Of a stretch of 64,000 bases of DNA, positions 1-9,160 are shown piece by piece. The position numbers and the translations under genes were made by a program. A model generated the notes under the pieces. It had not been told where the DNA came from. It did no database searches and saw only the letters and a program-made list of their open reading frames with translations. The stretch comes from Thermoplasmata archaeon (GTDB lineage: Archaea; Thermoplasmatota; Thermoplasmata; Thermoplasmatales; Thermoplasmataceae): NCBI GenBank assembly GCA_021846395.1, contig JAJZXB010000001.1:124001-188000 (forward strand). Direction: 5' to 3'. Positions within the stretch are counted from its first letter, which is position 1; every line of letters begins with the position of its first letter.

Positions 1-916
1 AAGTGGAACAGAAGCCTGTGATACAGCATTATCAAGATTTGGAAAGCCCATTTATGCTCTTGAGGGTTCATATCATGGTTTAACATATCTAACAAGGCTT
101 GTTTCAAATGGTACAGGTTATGATGCCGAAAACAAAATAATACATTTGAAGGTTCCATCTCGAAATTTTTCTGTTTCCAGAGCCATTGAATATAATGATA
201 AACTCATATCCGATAGCAATATTCCCAAAGGTGGAACGCTCATTTTTGAACTTATACAATCCGATGGCGGTGTTAATATATTACCCAAGAATTTTATAAA
301 TTATGTTATTGGAATTGCAGAAAACAAAGGTTTAAAGATAATAGTTGATGAGGTTTACACGGGGTATGGCAGGTCTGGGGAAATGTTGTTATTTAAAAAA
401 TATGGAATTACTCCTGATATGGTATGCCTTGGGAAGGGAATGGCAGCTGGTTTGCCCCTGGGAGCAGTTTTATACAATGGTAAATGGGAATTGCCGTACA
501 ATGATGTTTTGAACATGCAGGCTGCAAACATGTTTGTTTCATCAATTGCAAATAGAGTTATTGATGCTATTACTGAACACATCCTTGAAAACGTAAGAAA
601 AAATGGTGAGTGTATATTATCAAAATTTCAATCTATAAAAGGTGGTTCTATTTATAGTTCAAGAGGAAATGGATATATGATCGGTATTGAAATTACAAAC
701 AAAAAAGGAGAACCTGATGGAAACACTGCGTTGGAAATAAGAGATGAAATTTTTGGGCAAGGAGTGGCTTTGTCGTTAACAGGTGAATTCAATAACGTGT
801 TGAAAATAACCCCTCCGGTTTTAATTGATGACTCTACACTAAATGAGGCTGTAAATATTATTGCAAATGTATTATCAAGCAAAGGAATAGGAGGAGAAAA
901 TGTTGTTAAAAAATAA
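1..916 (+). CDS. class III aminotransferase (5' truncated by window edge)
   Basis: The reading frame is open from base 2 to the stop at 914-916, so the N-terminus lies outside the window. Visible class III (fold type I) aminotransferase motifs are SGTEA near the left edge, the cofactor-binding DEVYTGYGRSGE (about 347-382) and CLGKGMAAGLPLGAV, whose lysine codon at 433-435 is the expected PLP Schiff-base residue. The family transfers amino groups from omega- or alpha-amino groups to 2-oxoacids, but also includes archaeal amino-acid racemases/epimerases; the substrate cannot be read from this part. The stop overlaps the start of the next gene by 17 bases, so the two are translationally coupled. 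Since the partner resembles an epimerase, a role in amino-acid isomerisation or in use of an unusual amino acid is possible, which is inference only. Confidence 0.88.
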   Translation, partial: SGTEACDTALSRFGKPIYALEGSYHGLTYLTRLVSNGTGYDAENKIIHLKVPSRNFSVSRAIEYNDKLISDSNIPKGGTLIFELIQSDGGVNILPKNFINYVIGIAENKGLKIIVDEVYTGYGRSGEMLLFKKYGITPDMVCLGKGMAAGLPLGAVLYNGKWELPYNDVLNMQAANMFVSSIANRVIDAITEHILENVRKNGECILSKFQSIKGGSIYSSRGNGYMIGIEITNKKGEPDGNTALEIRDEIFGQGVALSLTGEFNNVLKITPPVLIDDSTLNEAVNIIANVLSSKGIGGENVVKK

Positions 917-2024
917 ATCGGAAATAGTTTATAAAAAAGAAACTGAAATATCCGGTATAAAAATAGAGAAAATAAACATATACCAGCTGGAGATCCCTCT
1001 CAACATAGAATTCTCAATATCCCTTGGAAGCCAGAATTTTTATGAGGGCATAATAATTGAAATGAAAACCTCAAAGAATACAGGGTATGGAGAAGCCGAA
1101 ACCATCCAACAGATAACAGGGGAAACTCCAAATGTCCTATTTAATATAGCCGAAGATCTAATAAGATCTATGGAGGGCAAAAAATTTGATAGCATTGAAG
1201 ATGCGTCATTATTTATAAATTCCTTTTGTTATGGAAATTCAGCTGCAAAAAGTTCTGTTGAAATGGCAATTTATGAGTTATTAGCAAAGGAATATAATAT
1301 AAGTTTATACAGATTTTTGGGGGGTTCTTTGAATCCAAGATTAACAAGTCTTACAATACCTATAGGTTCTGTTAAACAAAGTTTAGAACTTCTTGAAAAT
1401 TATCAAAAATCAGGAACAAAGATTATAAAAATAAAAATAGGAAAAAATCTTGATGATGATATGGAAAAAATAAATAAAATATCGGAAAATATAGAATCGG
1501 GGGTTAAATTTTTTGCAGATGCAAATCAGGGATATAATTTAAATCAGGCCTTAAAAATGTCAAATTTATTATATAGAAAGGAAGCTTTGTTTATAGAACA
1601 ACCCCTGCCAAGAAATTTTATTTATGAAACATCCGAATTGAGAAAAAAAACGGAGTTACCAGTAATGCTTGATGAAAGTATTTCAACACCATATGACATC
1701 ATAAATGCGATAAGATATAATGCTGCAGATTTAATAAACGTTAAATTATCAAAAAGTGGGGGGATAAGAAATGCAATTAAAATTTTAAATGTCGCAGCCG
1801 CAGCGGGCATCGATGCAATGGTAGGTTGTATGCTTGAATCAAAACTTGGAATTGCGGCTTCACTGGCCATTGCTAATTCCACATCAAACGTAAAATATAC
1901 CGATCTGGATGGTTATACCTATTTATCTGAACAACCATTTGAAGGTTTGGATTTTAAGGATGGAATGAATTACCCTAATAATAAATCTGGCCTTGGTGTT
2001 ACAAAAAATAACTGGAATTTATAA
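900..2024 (+). CDS. enolase-superfamily dipeptide epimerase (L-Ala-D/L-Glu epimerase-like)
   Basis: A 374-residue mandelate racemase/muconate-lactonising enzyme family protein. The expected order of active-site elements is visible: KIKIG (KxK base, about residue 178), FADANQGY (first metal Asp), FIEQPL (metal Glu), MLDES (metal Asp/Glu), NVKLSKSGG (second catalytic Lys), GCMLES, and near the C-terminus DLDGYTYL. The DxD motif in that last segment is typical of dipeptide epimerases, where it binds the alpha-ammonium group, and points away from mandelate racemase or true muconate cycloisomerase. The ATG at 900 overlaps the upstream aminotransferase, so both are probably co-transcribed. About 20 residues precede the conserved capping domain, so a start slightly further in is possible. 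The actual dipeptide or amino-acid substrate is unknown. Confidence 0.85.
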   Translation: MLLKNKSEIVYKKETEISGIKIEKINIYQLEIPLNIEFSISLGSQNFYEGIIIEMKTSKNTGYGEAETIQQITGETPNVLFNIAEDLIRSMEGKKFDSIEDASLFINSFCYGNSAAKSSVEMAIYELLAKEYNISLYRFLGGSLNPRLTSLTIPIGSVKQSLELLENYQKSGTKIIKIKIGKNLDDDMEKINKISENIESGVKFFADANQGYNLNQALKMSNLLYRKEALFIEQPLPRNFIYETSELRKKTELPVMLDESISTPYDIINAIRYNAADLINVKLSKSGGIRNAIKILNVAAAAGIDAMVGCMLESKLGIAASLAIANSTSNVKYTDLDGYTYLSEQPFEGLDFKDGMNYPNNKSGLGVTKNNWNL

Positions 2025-2070
2025 CTGTTTGATTGAAAATTTTCCCACTATCTCTGTTTCCATTTCCATA

Positions 2071-3252
2071 TTACTGGCTAATTTTTTCACTTACCATTGA
2101 TTCCACATATGCTCCTGCATTGAAAATTGCAACAGTATCACCAATTTCAGGTTCTGGAATATATATCCCTGAAGCTATTCTATCAGTATTTTCACATATT
2201 TGTCCTGTCACATCAGCCATGAAGTTTGCCTCCTGATTGACTTTATTTGCAATTATTAAATGATGGTATGCACCGTACAATGCAGGTCTCAAAAGAATAT
2301 TCATTCCCGCATCTGTACCAACATAATTCAATTCCTGTTTTTTTATGTCCAAGACAGTTCCAGGAAGAACGCCAGAATTGGCAACTATGTATCTACCCGG
2401 CTCTATAACCAGTTCCGGTATTTTATATCTTGCATCTATAAAATTTGATTTAAACGCTTTGTATACATTTTCAGCAACTTTCTTTATATCAAGTTTCTTC
2501 TCATTGATCCTATAGGGAATGCCAAACCCTCCTCTGATATCCACGTATTCAAAAACTATTCCAAGTGTTTTCTGGAACTTTACCGCAATTTCAGAGATAT
2601 CTGAAGCCACTCCGAAAAAATGTTCAGGTTCAGCAACAATGGATCCAACCATAATCTGTATTCCAAATCTTTTGCACCCATTTTCCATTGCAATTTTATA
2701 TCCTTCAAGTGCTTGATCTGGCAGTTCCCTAAATTTTGCACCGATTCCAGATGTTGTTAATCCCATGAACTGGCCTCTGCCATAGTCAGTTTTTATTCTA
2801 AAACCAGTAATTTTCGGACTTTCCCATCGAGGATTTTCAACTGGCCAAGAGAATCAAAATTTATTCCAGCTCCGGCCCGGATGGCAATATCAAACTCATC
2901 CTTTGAAATGTTATTACCTGTAAATGAAATTTTATTTCCAGTAATACCTGCCATTAAGGACATTGCAATTTCATTTATTGATGATGTGACCGTTCCGCAC
3001 CCCAATTTTTTGATAATTTGAAAAATATGTGGATTGTTATTTGATTTAACAGCATACTTTATACTGGATTTCTCAAAAAATTTAGAAAAGGAGGATTCAA
3101 GCTCCCTTACATTGTTTTCAATTTTTTTCTGGAATAAACAATCAAAGTGGGTTCCTTATTTTTTTTGCGAGATTGTCGAGGCCATAATCTTCCATAAAAA
3201 AATGGCTTTCTTTTTCTGTGAGATCTTCAGGAATATATTGTTTCATAAACAT
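2071..3252 (-). pseudogene. broken diaminopimelate-decarboxylase-like (LysA/ODC group IV) gene
   Basis: Pieces in different frames together make a fold type III PLP decarboxylase. The N-terminus (ATG at 3252, reads MKQYIPEDLTEKES) is followed by a shift in an A8 run near 3160 and another in an A7 run near 3133. Then come YAVKSNNNPHIF (PLP lysine) and FTGNNISKDEF up to a stop at 2793. A further shift near 2810-2820 restores FRIKTDYGRGQFMG, VDIRGGFGIPY, EPGRYIVANSG and GDTVAIFNAGAY to the stop at 2071. Another possible shift near the end would carry the frame to about 2022, meeting the convergent gene. Three or more separate lesions make it unlikely that a working enzyme is made unless the sequence has indel errors in A/T runs. 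In working relatives the enzyme decarboxylates diaminopimelate, ornithine or similar amino acids. Confidence 0.8.
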
Positions 3253-3381
3253 GGAGCCGGAGTGGCATTATTAATTTTTCTTAATAAATTGATTAAATAT
3301 GCATATTAAATCTTATTAAATTTCTATCATTTGATAGTTCCAAAGGTAAGCTTTTAAAAGATAATGCAATAATGTATATGC

Positions 3382-3391
3382 CTTATAAAAA
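3382..3391 (+). promoter_or_regulatory. TATA box for candidate RNA
   Basis: cttataaaaa in otherwise mixed sequence, about 25 bases before the inferred RNA start near 3408-3416. No start codon with a useful reading frame follows at the right distance, which is why a non-coding transcript is suspected. Confidence 0.4.
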
Positions 3392-3407
3392 GTATAGCTG
3401 ATTTATG

Positions 3408-3590
3408 ATTCTATATGACGACGTAAGGCGTTTAGCTGGTATGGCTTTAAATGGGCTTCGAATTCAGCTGATGGCGTGTCACCTTGCAATTAAAATTCGA
3501 TCAGAAGTCAGACCAAGAATTCCCTGTGGGTCAGGAAATTATGAAACGTGATTAATTTCCGTTAAACCAGGGAAAAGAAATTTTTTTTGA
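3408..3590 (+). ncRNA. candidate structured small RNA, unknown class
   Basis: This roughly 410-base gap between the broken decarboxylase and the enoyl-CoA hydratase holds no convincing reading frame but has RNA-gene architecture. There is a TATA box at 3382-3391 and locally higher G+C than its flanks. A nested hairpin near the 3' end has an outer stem TTCCCTG (3520-3526) pairing with CAGGGAA (3568-3574) and an inner stem GGAAATTA (3534-3541) pairing with TAATTTCC (3553-3560) around an 11-base loop. A T8 run at 3581-3588 follows and could be the terminator. It does not show the conserved boxes of SRP RNA or RNase P RNA that I know, and a tRNA-like look around 3430-3465 does not fold into a full cloverleaf. 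Class and function are unknown. Confidence 0.4.
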
Positions 3591-3663
3591 ATTTATAGGC
3601 AATTATTTCGCATAATTTTTTCCAAAGGCAATTCTTAATATATGGTATAATTTTACATTAAAT

Positions 3664-4422
3664 ATGGAATACTGTAATATATTGACCAGAATTGAAAAGC
3701 CAGTTGCCAGAATTATTTTAAACAGAGAAGAAAAACTCAATACGATAAATGTTGAAATGGTGGAAGAAATCCTGGACTTTATTGGCTCAATTGAGGATGA
3801 CAATGATATAAGGGTATTGATAATTTCAGGAGGGAAAAATTTTTCTGCTGGTGCCGATGTTACAACATTCACGAATATAGATTCCATGAAGGCACTGGCA
3901 TTCCATAAAGCTCTAAATTCACTGGCATTAAAATTCAGGGAAAGCAAAAAAATTATTTTGGCAATGATAAGTGGGTATTGCCTCGGTGGTGGATTTGAAC
4001 TCGCATTATCAGCAGACATGAGGATCGCATCCCGAGACGCCATTCTGGGACAGCCTGAGATTAATCTTGGAATAAATGCCGGAGCAGGTGGAAATGTTAT
4101 ACTTCCCCGGATTGTTGGAAGGGGAAAGGCATTGCTGATGATCCTCACAGGTGAAAAAATCGACGCTGATAGGGCATACAATTATGGAATTATTGACGTT
4201 CTTACAGAATCAGAAAATCTCTCTTCAGAAACAGAAAAGCTTTCCATGAAAATAGCCCAGAAGCCATTTAATGCTTCATATCTAGCCAAGATGGCAGTGA
4301 ATTATGGCTCTGAACTGAATATTAAATCTGCACTTGAATATGAAGCTACAATATTTGGACTTTTATTTTCAACCATGGAAACAAAGGAAAGGATTGGAAA
4401 TTTTTTAAATAAAAAACACTAG
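3664..4422 (+). CDS. enoyl-CoA hydratase/isomerase family protein
   Basis: A 252-residue crotonase-fold protein. The oxyanion-hole segments SGGKNFSAGADV and GYCLGGGFELALSADMRIA are intact, and both glutamates used by true enoyl-CoA hydratases are present (in FELAL and in GQPEINLG). This favours hydration of 2-enoyl-CoA over a pure isomerase or dehalogenase. Length is normal for the single-domain family. It lies upstream of a peroxiredoxin and an AMP-forming acyl-CoA synthetase on the same strand, and together with the latter suggests fatty-acid or branched-chain/aromatic acyl-CoA breakdown; 73-base spacing to the next gene, which has its own TATA box, argues against a strict operon. The precise acyl-CoA is not predictable. 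Confidence 0.9.
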   Translation: MEYCNILTRIEKPVARIILNREEKLNTINVEMVEEILDFIGSIEDDNDIRVLIISGGKNFSAGADVTTFTNIDSMKALAFHKALNSLALKFRESKKIILAMISGYCLGGGFELALSADMRIASRDAILGQPEINLGINAGAGGNVILPRIVGRGKALLMILTGEKIDADRAYNYGIIDVLTESENLSSETEKLSMKIAQKPFNASYLAKMAVNYGSELNIKSALEYEATIFGLLFSTMETKERIGNFLNKKH

Positions 4423-4486
4423 ACCTGCATTTTTATTCATAATATAATTGACATTACATTTTTATAAGCCATTTAAATAGGAAAAA

Positions 4487-4492
4487 GGTGAT
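4487..4492 (+). promoter_or_regulatory. Shine-Dalgarno site of the peroxiredoxin gene
   Basis: GGTGAT ends 3 bases before ATG 4496, so this mRNA has a leader, unlike many neighbours. A TATA-like tttttataag lies at 4459-4468. Confidence 0.6.
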
Positions 4493-4495
4493 AAA

Positions 4496-4966
4496 ATGGT
4501 AAAAGAAGGAGATAAAGCTCCAGAATTTGAAGCGCCTGATACGTCATTGCAAATGAGAACACTCTCTGAATTCAAAGGTTCGCCAGTTGTGCTTGCTTTT
4601 TTCCCGGGTGCATTTACGTCGGTATGCACAAAAGAACTGTGCACGTTCAGGGATTCCATGGCAAACTTCAACAAGTTCAGTGCAAAGGTCATAGGTTTAA
4701 GTGTTGATGCCCCTTTTTCTCTTAAGGAGTTTGCGAAGCAAAACAATCTTAAGTTTGATTTGCTCAGTGATTCCACACGGGATATATCAAAAAAATATGG
4801 CGCCCTTCATGAAAATTTTGTAAATGTTAAAAATTTAACAGCGTCAAAGAGATCAGTTTTTGTAATAGACAAAAATGGCATAATAAAATATGCATGGGTT
4901 AGCGAGGATCCAGGAAAGGAACCGGACTATAAAAAAATTGAAGAAGTTGTTTCACAATTGAACTGA
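4496..4966 (+). CDS. peroxiredoxin (AhpC/TSA family, Bcp/AhpE-like)
   Basis: A 156-residue thioredoxin-fold peroxidase. The peroxidatic cysteine lies in PGAFTSVCTKELCTFRD at about residues 38-54; the T-x-x-C signature and a following Arg/Asp are intact, and a second Cys six residues on (KELC) could act as a nearby resolving cysteine. It reduces hydrogen peroxide and organic hydroperoxides in the cytoplasm, using a thioredoxin- or peroxiredoxin-reductase-type electron donor not seen here. The start is fixed by the GGTGAT site just upstream. It is a stand-alone gene between two acyl-CoA enzymes, useful in an aerobic, iron-rich acid habitat. Confidence 0.93.
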   Translation: MVKEGDKAPEFEAPDTSLQMRTLSEFKGSPVVLAFFPGAFTSVCTKELCTFRDSMANFNKFSAKVIGLSVDAPFSLKEFAKQNNLKFDLLSDSTRDISKKYGALHENFVNVKNLTASKRSVFVIDKNGIIKYAWVSEDPGKEPDYKKIEEVVSQLN

Positions 4967-5007
4967 TTTAATAATAAAATTTATATCTATTTTTAAGTTT
5001 AATATGC

Positions 5008-6684
5008 ATGAAAATACTTGAATTTTACCAGAAATTTTTGAAAGCAGATGTAAACAGCAGAAATGATCTTTTATTTGAATTGAAGGATGTTGAACTGAGT
5101 GAGGGGTTCAACTGGGTGTCAGATGTCTTTGAGAAAATTATAAAAAATAGGGAAAAGAATGCATTAATTTATTACAATATGGGTACTGAAATTGAAATTA
5201 AAATCTCCTATGGAGAGTTTATGAAAAGATACAATCAGTTTATCAACTTTTTAAAAAGGCACAATATAAAAAAAGGATCAAATGTCTATATTATGGCCGG
5301 GGCAGTTACTGAACAATGGTATGTCATGATGGGTTCACTGAAGGGGGGATTCACCGTAATACCAAGTGCACCAAATTTAACTGAATATGAGTTAAAGTTC
5401 CGATTCTCACAGGATGTTCCTGATGTTATAGTATCTGACATAAACAATGCAGATAAAATCGACAGATCACTGAATAATTCACCATTGAAAATCTGCCTGT
5501 CAGATAAGGAGGGCTGGATAAGTTACAGCCAGATAGACAGGGAAAGTCAAAATGCCGATGCTGAAAGATTAAATATAGATGATATTTTTATCAAATACTT
5601 CACATCTGGAACCACGGGAATGCCAAAGGCAGTAAAGCAGAGTGCCATTCTATATTCAATAGGCCAGTTAAGCACCCTTGCTTCAATAGGAATAAGAGAG
5701 GATTACATGCACAATAATTTAAGCTCACCAGGGTGGGCCAAATTTGCATGGAGCTCATTTTTTGCCCCTTTGAGTGTGGGGGCAACAACGCTCATAATAG
5801 ATTATTCCGGAAAATTAAATACGGAAAAATATCTTGAAGTTCTGGATAACTATGGAGTAAACTCTTTCTGTGCTCCACCGACTGCATGGCGGCAATTTTT
5901 ATCGTTGAAAACTGATGTAAAACTAAAGCATCTTCATGAAACCGTAAGTGCCGGTGAACCGCTGAATGGTGAAATAATAAATAAATGGAAGGAAAAATTT
6001 GGCACCACTATTCGGGATTTTTATGGACAGAGTGAATCAACAGCCATGGTTGCCAACCTACCAGGCATCAAGGTAATTCCAGGATCAATGGGGAAACCGT
6101 TAAAAATGTACAGCATAAAATTACTTGACGATGACTTCAATGAAATCACAGAACCATATAAAATAGGAATCATATCTGTTAAAAACCATAAAGGTAATTA
6201 TGGATTGTTTTTAGGATATTCAGATGAAAATAAAAATAGAGAGGTGTTTGTGAATAACTATTATCTCACTGGGGACAAAGCATATATGGATGATTCAGGA
6301 TATCTTTACTTTGTAAGCAGATCAGATGACGTTATAAAAACATCTGATTACAGAGTTGGGCCATTTGAGGTTGAAAGTGCAATAATATCAAATGAGGCTG
6401 TGCTTGAATCCGCAGTTATTGGAAGTCCGGACCCTTTAAAATACCAGGCAATAAAGGCCTTTGTTATACTGAAGGAAAATTATGAGAAGAAACAGCAAAC
6501 AGCCGAATCCATATACAGAACGGTTAAAAATTTATTGCCATACTACAAGCTGCCCAGAATAATTGAATTCACTAATGAGCTTCCAAAAACAATAAGCGGA
6601 AAAATTAAAAGGAATGAATTGAGAAGCATAGAAATTGAAAAAAAATTAAACGGTGTCAAGGGAGAGTATGAATTTTATCTATAA
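5008..6684 (+). CDS. AMP-forming acyl-CoA synthetase (medium-chain/ACSM-like)
   Basis: A 558-residue member of the adenylate-forming (ANL) superfamily. The P-loop-like TSGTTGMPKAV (about residue 200), the YGQSEST motif, the LTGDKAYMDDSGYLYF aspartate motif, the hinge SRSDDVIKTSDYRVGPFEVE and the C-terminal PKTISGKIKRNE with its catalytic lysine are all present and in order. It activates a carboxylic acid to acyl-AMP and then to acyl-CoA. The YRVGPFEVE segment (RIGPxEVE type) resembles medium-chain acyl-CoA and related synthetases more than acetyl-CoA synthetase. The ATG lies in an ATGCATG context without a leader. With the enoyl-CoA hydratase nearby it suggests use of exogenous carboxylic acids. 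Confidence 0.9.
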   Translation: MKILEFYQKFLKADVNSRNDLLFELKDVELSEGFNWVSDVFEKIIKNREKNALIYYNMGTEIEIKISYGEFMKRYNQFINFLKRHNIKKGSNVYIMAGAVTEQWYVMMGSLKGGFTVIPSAPNLTEYELKFRFSQDVPDVIVSDINNADKIDRSLNNSPLKICLSDKEGWISYSQIDRESQNADAERLNIDDIFIKYFTSGTTGMPKAVKQSAILYSIGQLSTLASIGIREDYMHNNLSSPGWAKFAWSSFFAPLSVGATTLIIDYSGKLNTEKYLEVLDNYGVNSFCAPPTAWRQFLSLKTDVKLKHLHETVSAGEPLNGEIINKWKEKFGTTIRDFYGQSESTAMVANLPGIKVIPGSMGKPLKMYSIKLLDDDFNEITEPYKIGIISVKNHKGNYGLFLGYSDENKNREVFVNNYYLTGDKAYMDDSGYLYFVSRSDDVIKTSDYRVGPFEVESAIISNEAVLESAVIGSPDPLKYQAIKAFVILKENYEKKQQTAESIYRTVKNLLPYYKLPRIIEFTNELPKTISGKIKRNELRSIEIEKKLNGVKGEYEFYL

Positions 6685-6720
6685 AAAAATATTTTTATAG
6701 TGCATCTCAGTATTATTCTC

Positions 6721-7080
6721 CTATTTCTTCCTGAGATAAGCATCATCGCCCTTTATCCAGTCATTTCTAATTGGGCTAAAGATGTCAACATCTACTGTAT
6801 CCTCAACTGCTATGGCTTCGTGTTTCACATTGGAAGGAATTCTGAGTACCTCACCACTCTTTACATGGATTTCTTGATTGTTTATTCTGAACTTTAGATC
6901 TCCGTTTATTATCCATGAGAGTTGCTCATTTTCATGGCTATGTTCCGGCACTACTGCACCTTTCTTTAATTCAAGACGGGCAATCATGGCCTTGTCCCCA
7001 TATATCATCTGTCTGGATATCTCACTGGATAACTCTTCCTTCTTTACAGTTTCCCATTCAAATTTTTTAAGTTCTGTCAT
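6721..7080 (-). CDS. small cupin-domain protein
   Basis: A 119-residue single-domain cupin. The first metal-binding motif is visible as PEHSHENEQLSWIINGDLKF (two His, then Glu) and the second as RIPSNVKHEAIAVED (His). Such small cupins bind a divalent metal and act as sugar or amino-acid isomerases, dioxygenases or ligand-binding proteins; the job cannot be read from sequence. It converges with the acyl-CoA synthetase and precedes hisIE on the same strand with a 70-base gap, so it is probably transcribed separately from the his operon or as its last gene. Confidence 0.8.
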   Translation of the reverse strand: MTELKKFEWETVKKEELSSEISRQMIYGDKAMIARLELKKGAVVPEHSHENEQLSWIINGDLKFRINNQEIHVKSGEVLRIPSNVKHEAIAVEDTVDVDIFSPIRNDWIKGDDAYLRKK

Positions 7081-7157
7081 ATAATTAACAATTTGTAATA
7101 ATATATAAAATTATTTAAGTCAAAATTTTCCATAAAAATTCTGGAAAAAAGGGTAAA

Positions 7158-7778
7158 TTACCTTTCATGCCTTTTGGAGAGCTCATTCATAATTTCGCCT
7201 ATTCTTATTTTTTCAAATGAAAGAAAAACGAGCAAATGATACAGCAGATCGGATGTTTCGTAAATTATCCTATCTTTGCCCTGTGCCAGTATTGCTTCAA
7301 CCGCTTCCTCTCCAACCTTCTTTTTTATATTTTCTTCCCCGGAATTGAACAGGTATGTTGTGTATGAATCCTCACGGGGATTTTCCTTTGTTTCATAAAT
7401 AAGCTTTTCCAGCTCAAGCATGATTTCCATCGAGTAATCAATATTCTTTGCATTTTTAGCTTGTTCCCCCAGTTTCCGGTAAAAACATGATTTGTTTCCG
7501 GTATGGCAGGCATCTCCATTCTGTTCTACCTTTATCAGCAGCGAATTGTTTTCACAGTCAGGGTAAATATCAACAATTTTCTGCGTATTTCCACTGGCCT
7601 CACCCTTCATTCTTATCCTTTTTTTGGATAATGAATAATAATGTGCATATCCTGTTTCCATTGATTTTTTTAAGGCACTTTCATTCATATATGCCAAAGT
7701 CAGCACCTGATTGCTTTCACTGTCCTGTACTATTACTGGTATCACACCATTTCCAAAATTCAAATTAAATTCTGACAT
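7158..7778 (-). CDS. hisIE: bifunctional phosphoribosyl-AMP cyclohydrolase / phosphoribosyl-ATP pyrophosphatase
   Basis: A 206-residue fusion that carries out steps 2 and 3 of histidine synthesis. The HisI domain (about 1-110) has MKGEASGNTQ and the zinc/catalytic GDACHTGNKSCFYR; the HisE domain (about 115-206) has the all-alpha pyrophosphohydrolase pattern with KKVGEEAVEAILA and ETSDLLYHLLVFL. Last gene of the his operon; its start overlaps the end of hisF by 14 bases. Length and domain order match bacterial and archaeal HisIE. Confidence 0.95.
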   Translation of the reverse strand: MSEFNLNFGNGVIPVIVQDSESNQVLTLAYMNESALKKSMETGYAHYYSLSKKRIRMKGEASGNTQKIVDIYPDCENNSLLIKVEQNGDACHTGNKSCFYRKLGEQAKNAKNIDYSMEIMLELEKLIYETKENPREDSYTTYLFNSGEENIKKKVGEEAVEAILAQGKDRIIYETSDLLYHLLVFLSFEKIRIGEIMNELSKRHER

Positions 7779-8517
7779 TTAAACCACATCCTTTTAAATA
7801 ATTTTTTATTTCACTGGCTGTATAAATGTTATAATGGAAAACAGATCCCGCCAGACACGCATCAGCCCCAGCCTTAAAGGCATTGCAAAAATCATCCGGA
7901 GAACCCGCTCCACCTGAAGCAATTACCGGAATATTCACATTTTCCGACACAATTTTAATAAGTTCATTATCATACCCTGATTTTGTTCCATCATTGTCTA
8001 TAGAGGTCAACAATATTTCACCTGCTCCGTAATTTTCAACAGTTTTCGCCCATTCCACTGCATTGAGGTTCTTTGGCATGCTTCCACTGTTGGAATAAAC
8101 CTCATAATATTTTCCATTAAACTTTGCATCAATTGCTATGACCAGATTTGATGACCCTATCTCGTAGGAAACTTTTTTGATTATATCGGGATTATTCAAT
8201 GCAAACGTATTGATAAAAACCTTGTCTGCCCCCAATCTGATGATTTTGTGTACCTTCTCAATTGAGTCCACGCCACCACCAACGGTAAATGGTATGTTTA
8301 TATTTTCAGCGACCCTTGATATCAGGTTATACATTACATCCCTGTTTTCATTTGTGGCATAAATATCGAGAAATACAAGTTCATCCATGCCATCATTCTC
8401 ATATTTTTTTGATAGAATCACCGGATCATCTACTGTTTTAATGTTTTGGAATTTTATCCCCTTTACGACCTTTCCATTTTTTATGTCAAGTGCCCCTATA
8501 ATTCTCTTAGCTAACAT
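7765..8517 (-). CDS. hisF: imidazole glycerol phosphate synthase, cyclase subunit
   Basis: A 250-residue TIM barrel. Catalytic Asp residues are in [12 protein letters not shown] (about residue 11) and VIAIDAK (about residue 130); phosphate-binding loops GGGVDSIE and [10 protein letters not shown] are present. It pairs with HisH to turn PRFAR plus ammonia into IGP and AICAR. The first strand reads IGALDIKNG where most HisF have the I/VPCLDV form, a small local difference that keeps the aspartate. Start overlaps hisA by 11 bases. Confidence 0.95.
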   Translation of the reverse strand: MLAKRIIGALDIKNGKVVKGIKFQNIKTVDDPVILSKKYENDGMDELVFLDIYATNENRDVMYNLISRVAENINIPFTVGGGVDSIEKVHKIIRLGADKVFINTFALNNPDIIKKVSYEIGSSNLVIAIDAKFNGKYYEVYSNSGSMPKNLNAVEWAKTVENYGAGEILLTSIDNDGTKSGYDNELIKIVSENVNIPVIASGGAGSPDDFCNAFKAGADACLAGSVFHYNIYTASEIKNYLKGCGLNVRI

Positions 8518-9160
8518 TCAATTCACCTTCATACAGTGCCTTACCTATTATTGCCCCACTGAATCCCATTTTTTCCAAATAATCCAGATCAGTTTGATTT
8601 GAAACACCACCAGCATAAATAAAATACTCATTTTCCCAGAATTTTTTGCCAAAACTAATTTTGAAAGTACCATCACTCTTAATTGATGTGTAAATAAATC
8701 TGTTTATTTTTGATTTTAGCCTTTTATAAAGATCCATATAGTTCATCGATGTATCATTCCATCCATTTATGGCTGTTTTATCATCAACCACATCAATGCT
8801 TGCTGTAACATGATTTCTGTCTATACTTTCAAGTATTTTATCATCTATTGTAGCAGTTCCTATAATAACACTGCCAATTCCATATGATATTCCTTTTTCA
8901 ATATCACCTAAGGTTCTGAACCCGCCTCCAACCTGAGTATAAACATTCGTTTCATTTATAATTTTCTTAATGATATCAAAGTTTTTCTGTTTTCCAGTAA
9001 ATGCACCATTCAAATCAACTATATGCAATCTTTTATATTTTTCAGAAAATTTAATGGCGTATTCAAGTGGATCTCCATAAACTTTTATGGATTCGAGCTT
9101 TCCATTTGTTAAAAAAACTGCCTTGCCATCATAAATATCAATTGCAGGAAAAATATCCAT
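8507..9160 (-). CDS. hisA: ProFAR isomerase
   Basis: A 217-residue TIM barrel paralogous to HisF. It has PAIDIYDGKAVFL with the first catalytic Asp, QVGGGFRTL in place of the HisF phosphate loop, and ASIDVVDDKTAING with the second Asp. It catalyses the Amadori rearrangement of ProFAR to PRFAR. At 217 residues it is about 20-25 shorter than bacterial HisA. Its start meets the hisH stop with a one-base overlap. Confidence 0.92.
   Translation of the reverse strand: MDIFPAIDIYDGKAVFLTNGKLESIKVYGDPLEYAIKFSEKYKRLHIVDLNGAFTGKQKNFDIIKKIINETNVYTQVGGGFRTLGDIEKGISYGIGSVIIGTATIDDKILESIDRNHVTASIDVVDDKTAINGWNDTSMNYMDLYKRLKSKINRFIYTSIKSDGTFKISFGKKFWENEYFIYAGGVSNQTDLDYLEKMGFSGAIIGKALYEGELNVS

Noticed and set aside
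3425-3480. tRNA-like stretch (TTAGCTGGTATGGC, later CTTCGAATTC)
   Set aside because: No acceptor stem, anticodon arm or proper T stem can be formed.
3603-4181. 192-codon open frame antisense to the enoyl-CoA hydratase
   Set aside because: It lies wholly opposite a gene with full family motifs and has a Ser/Pro-rich, low-complexity composition typical of a mirrored frame.
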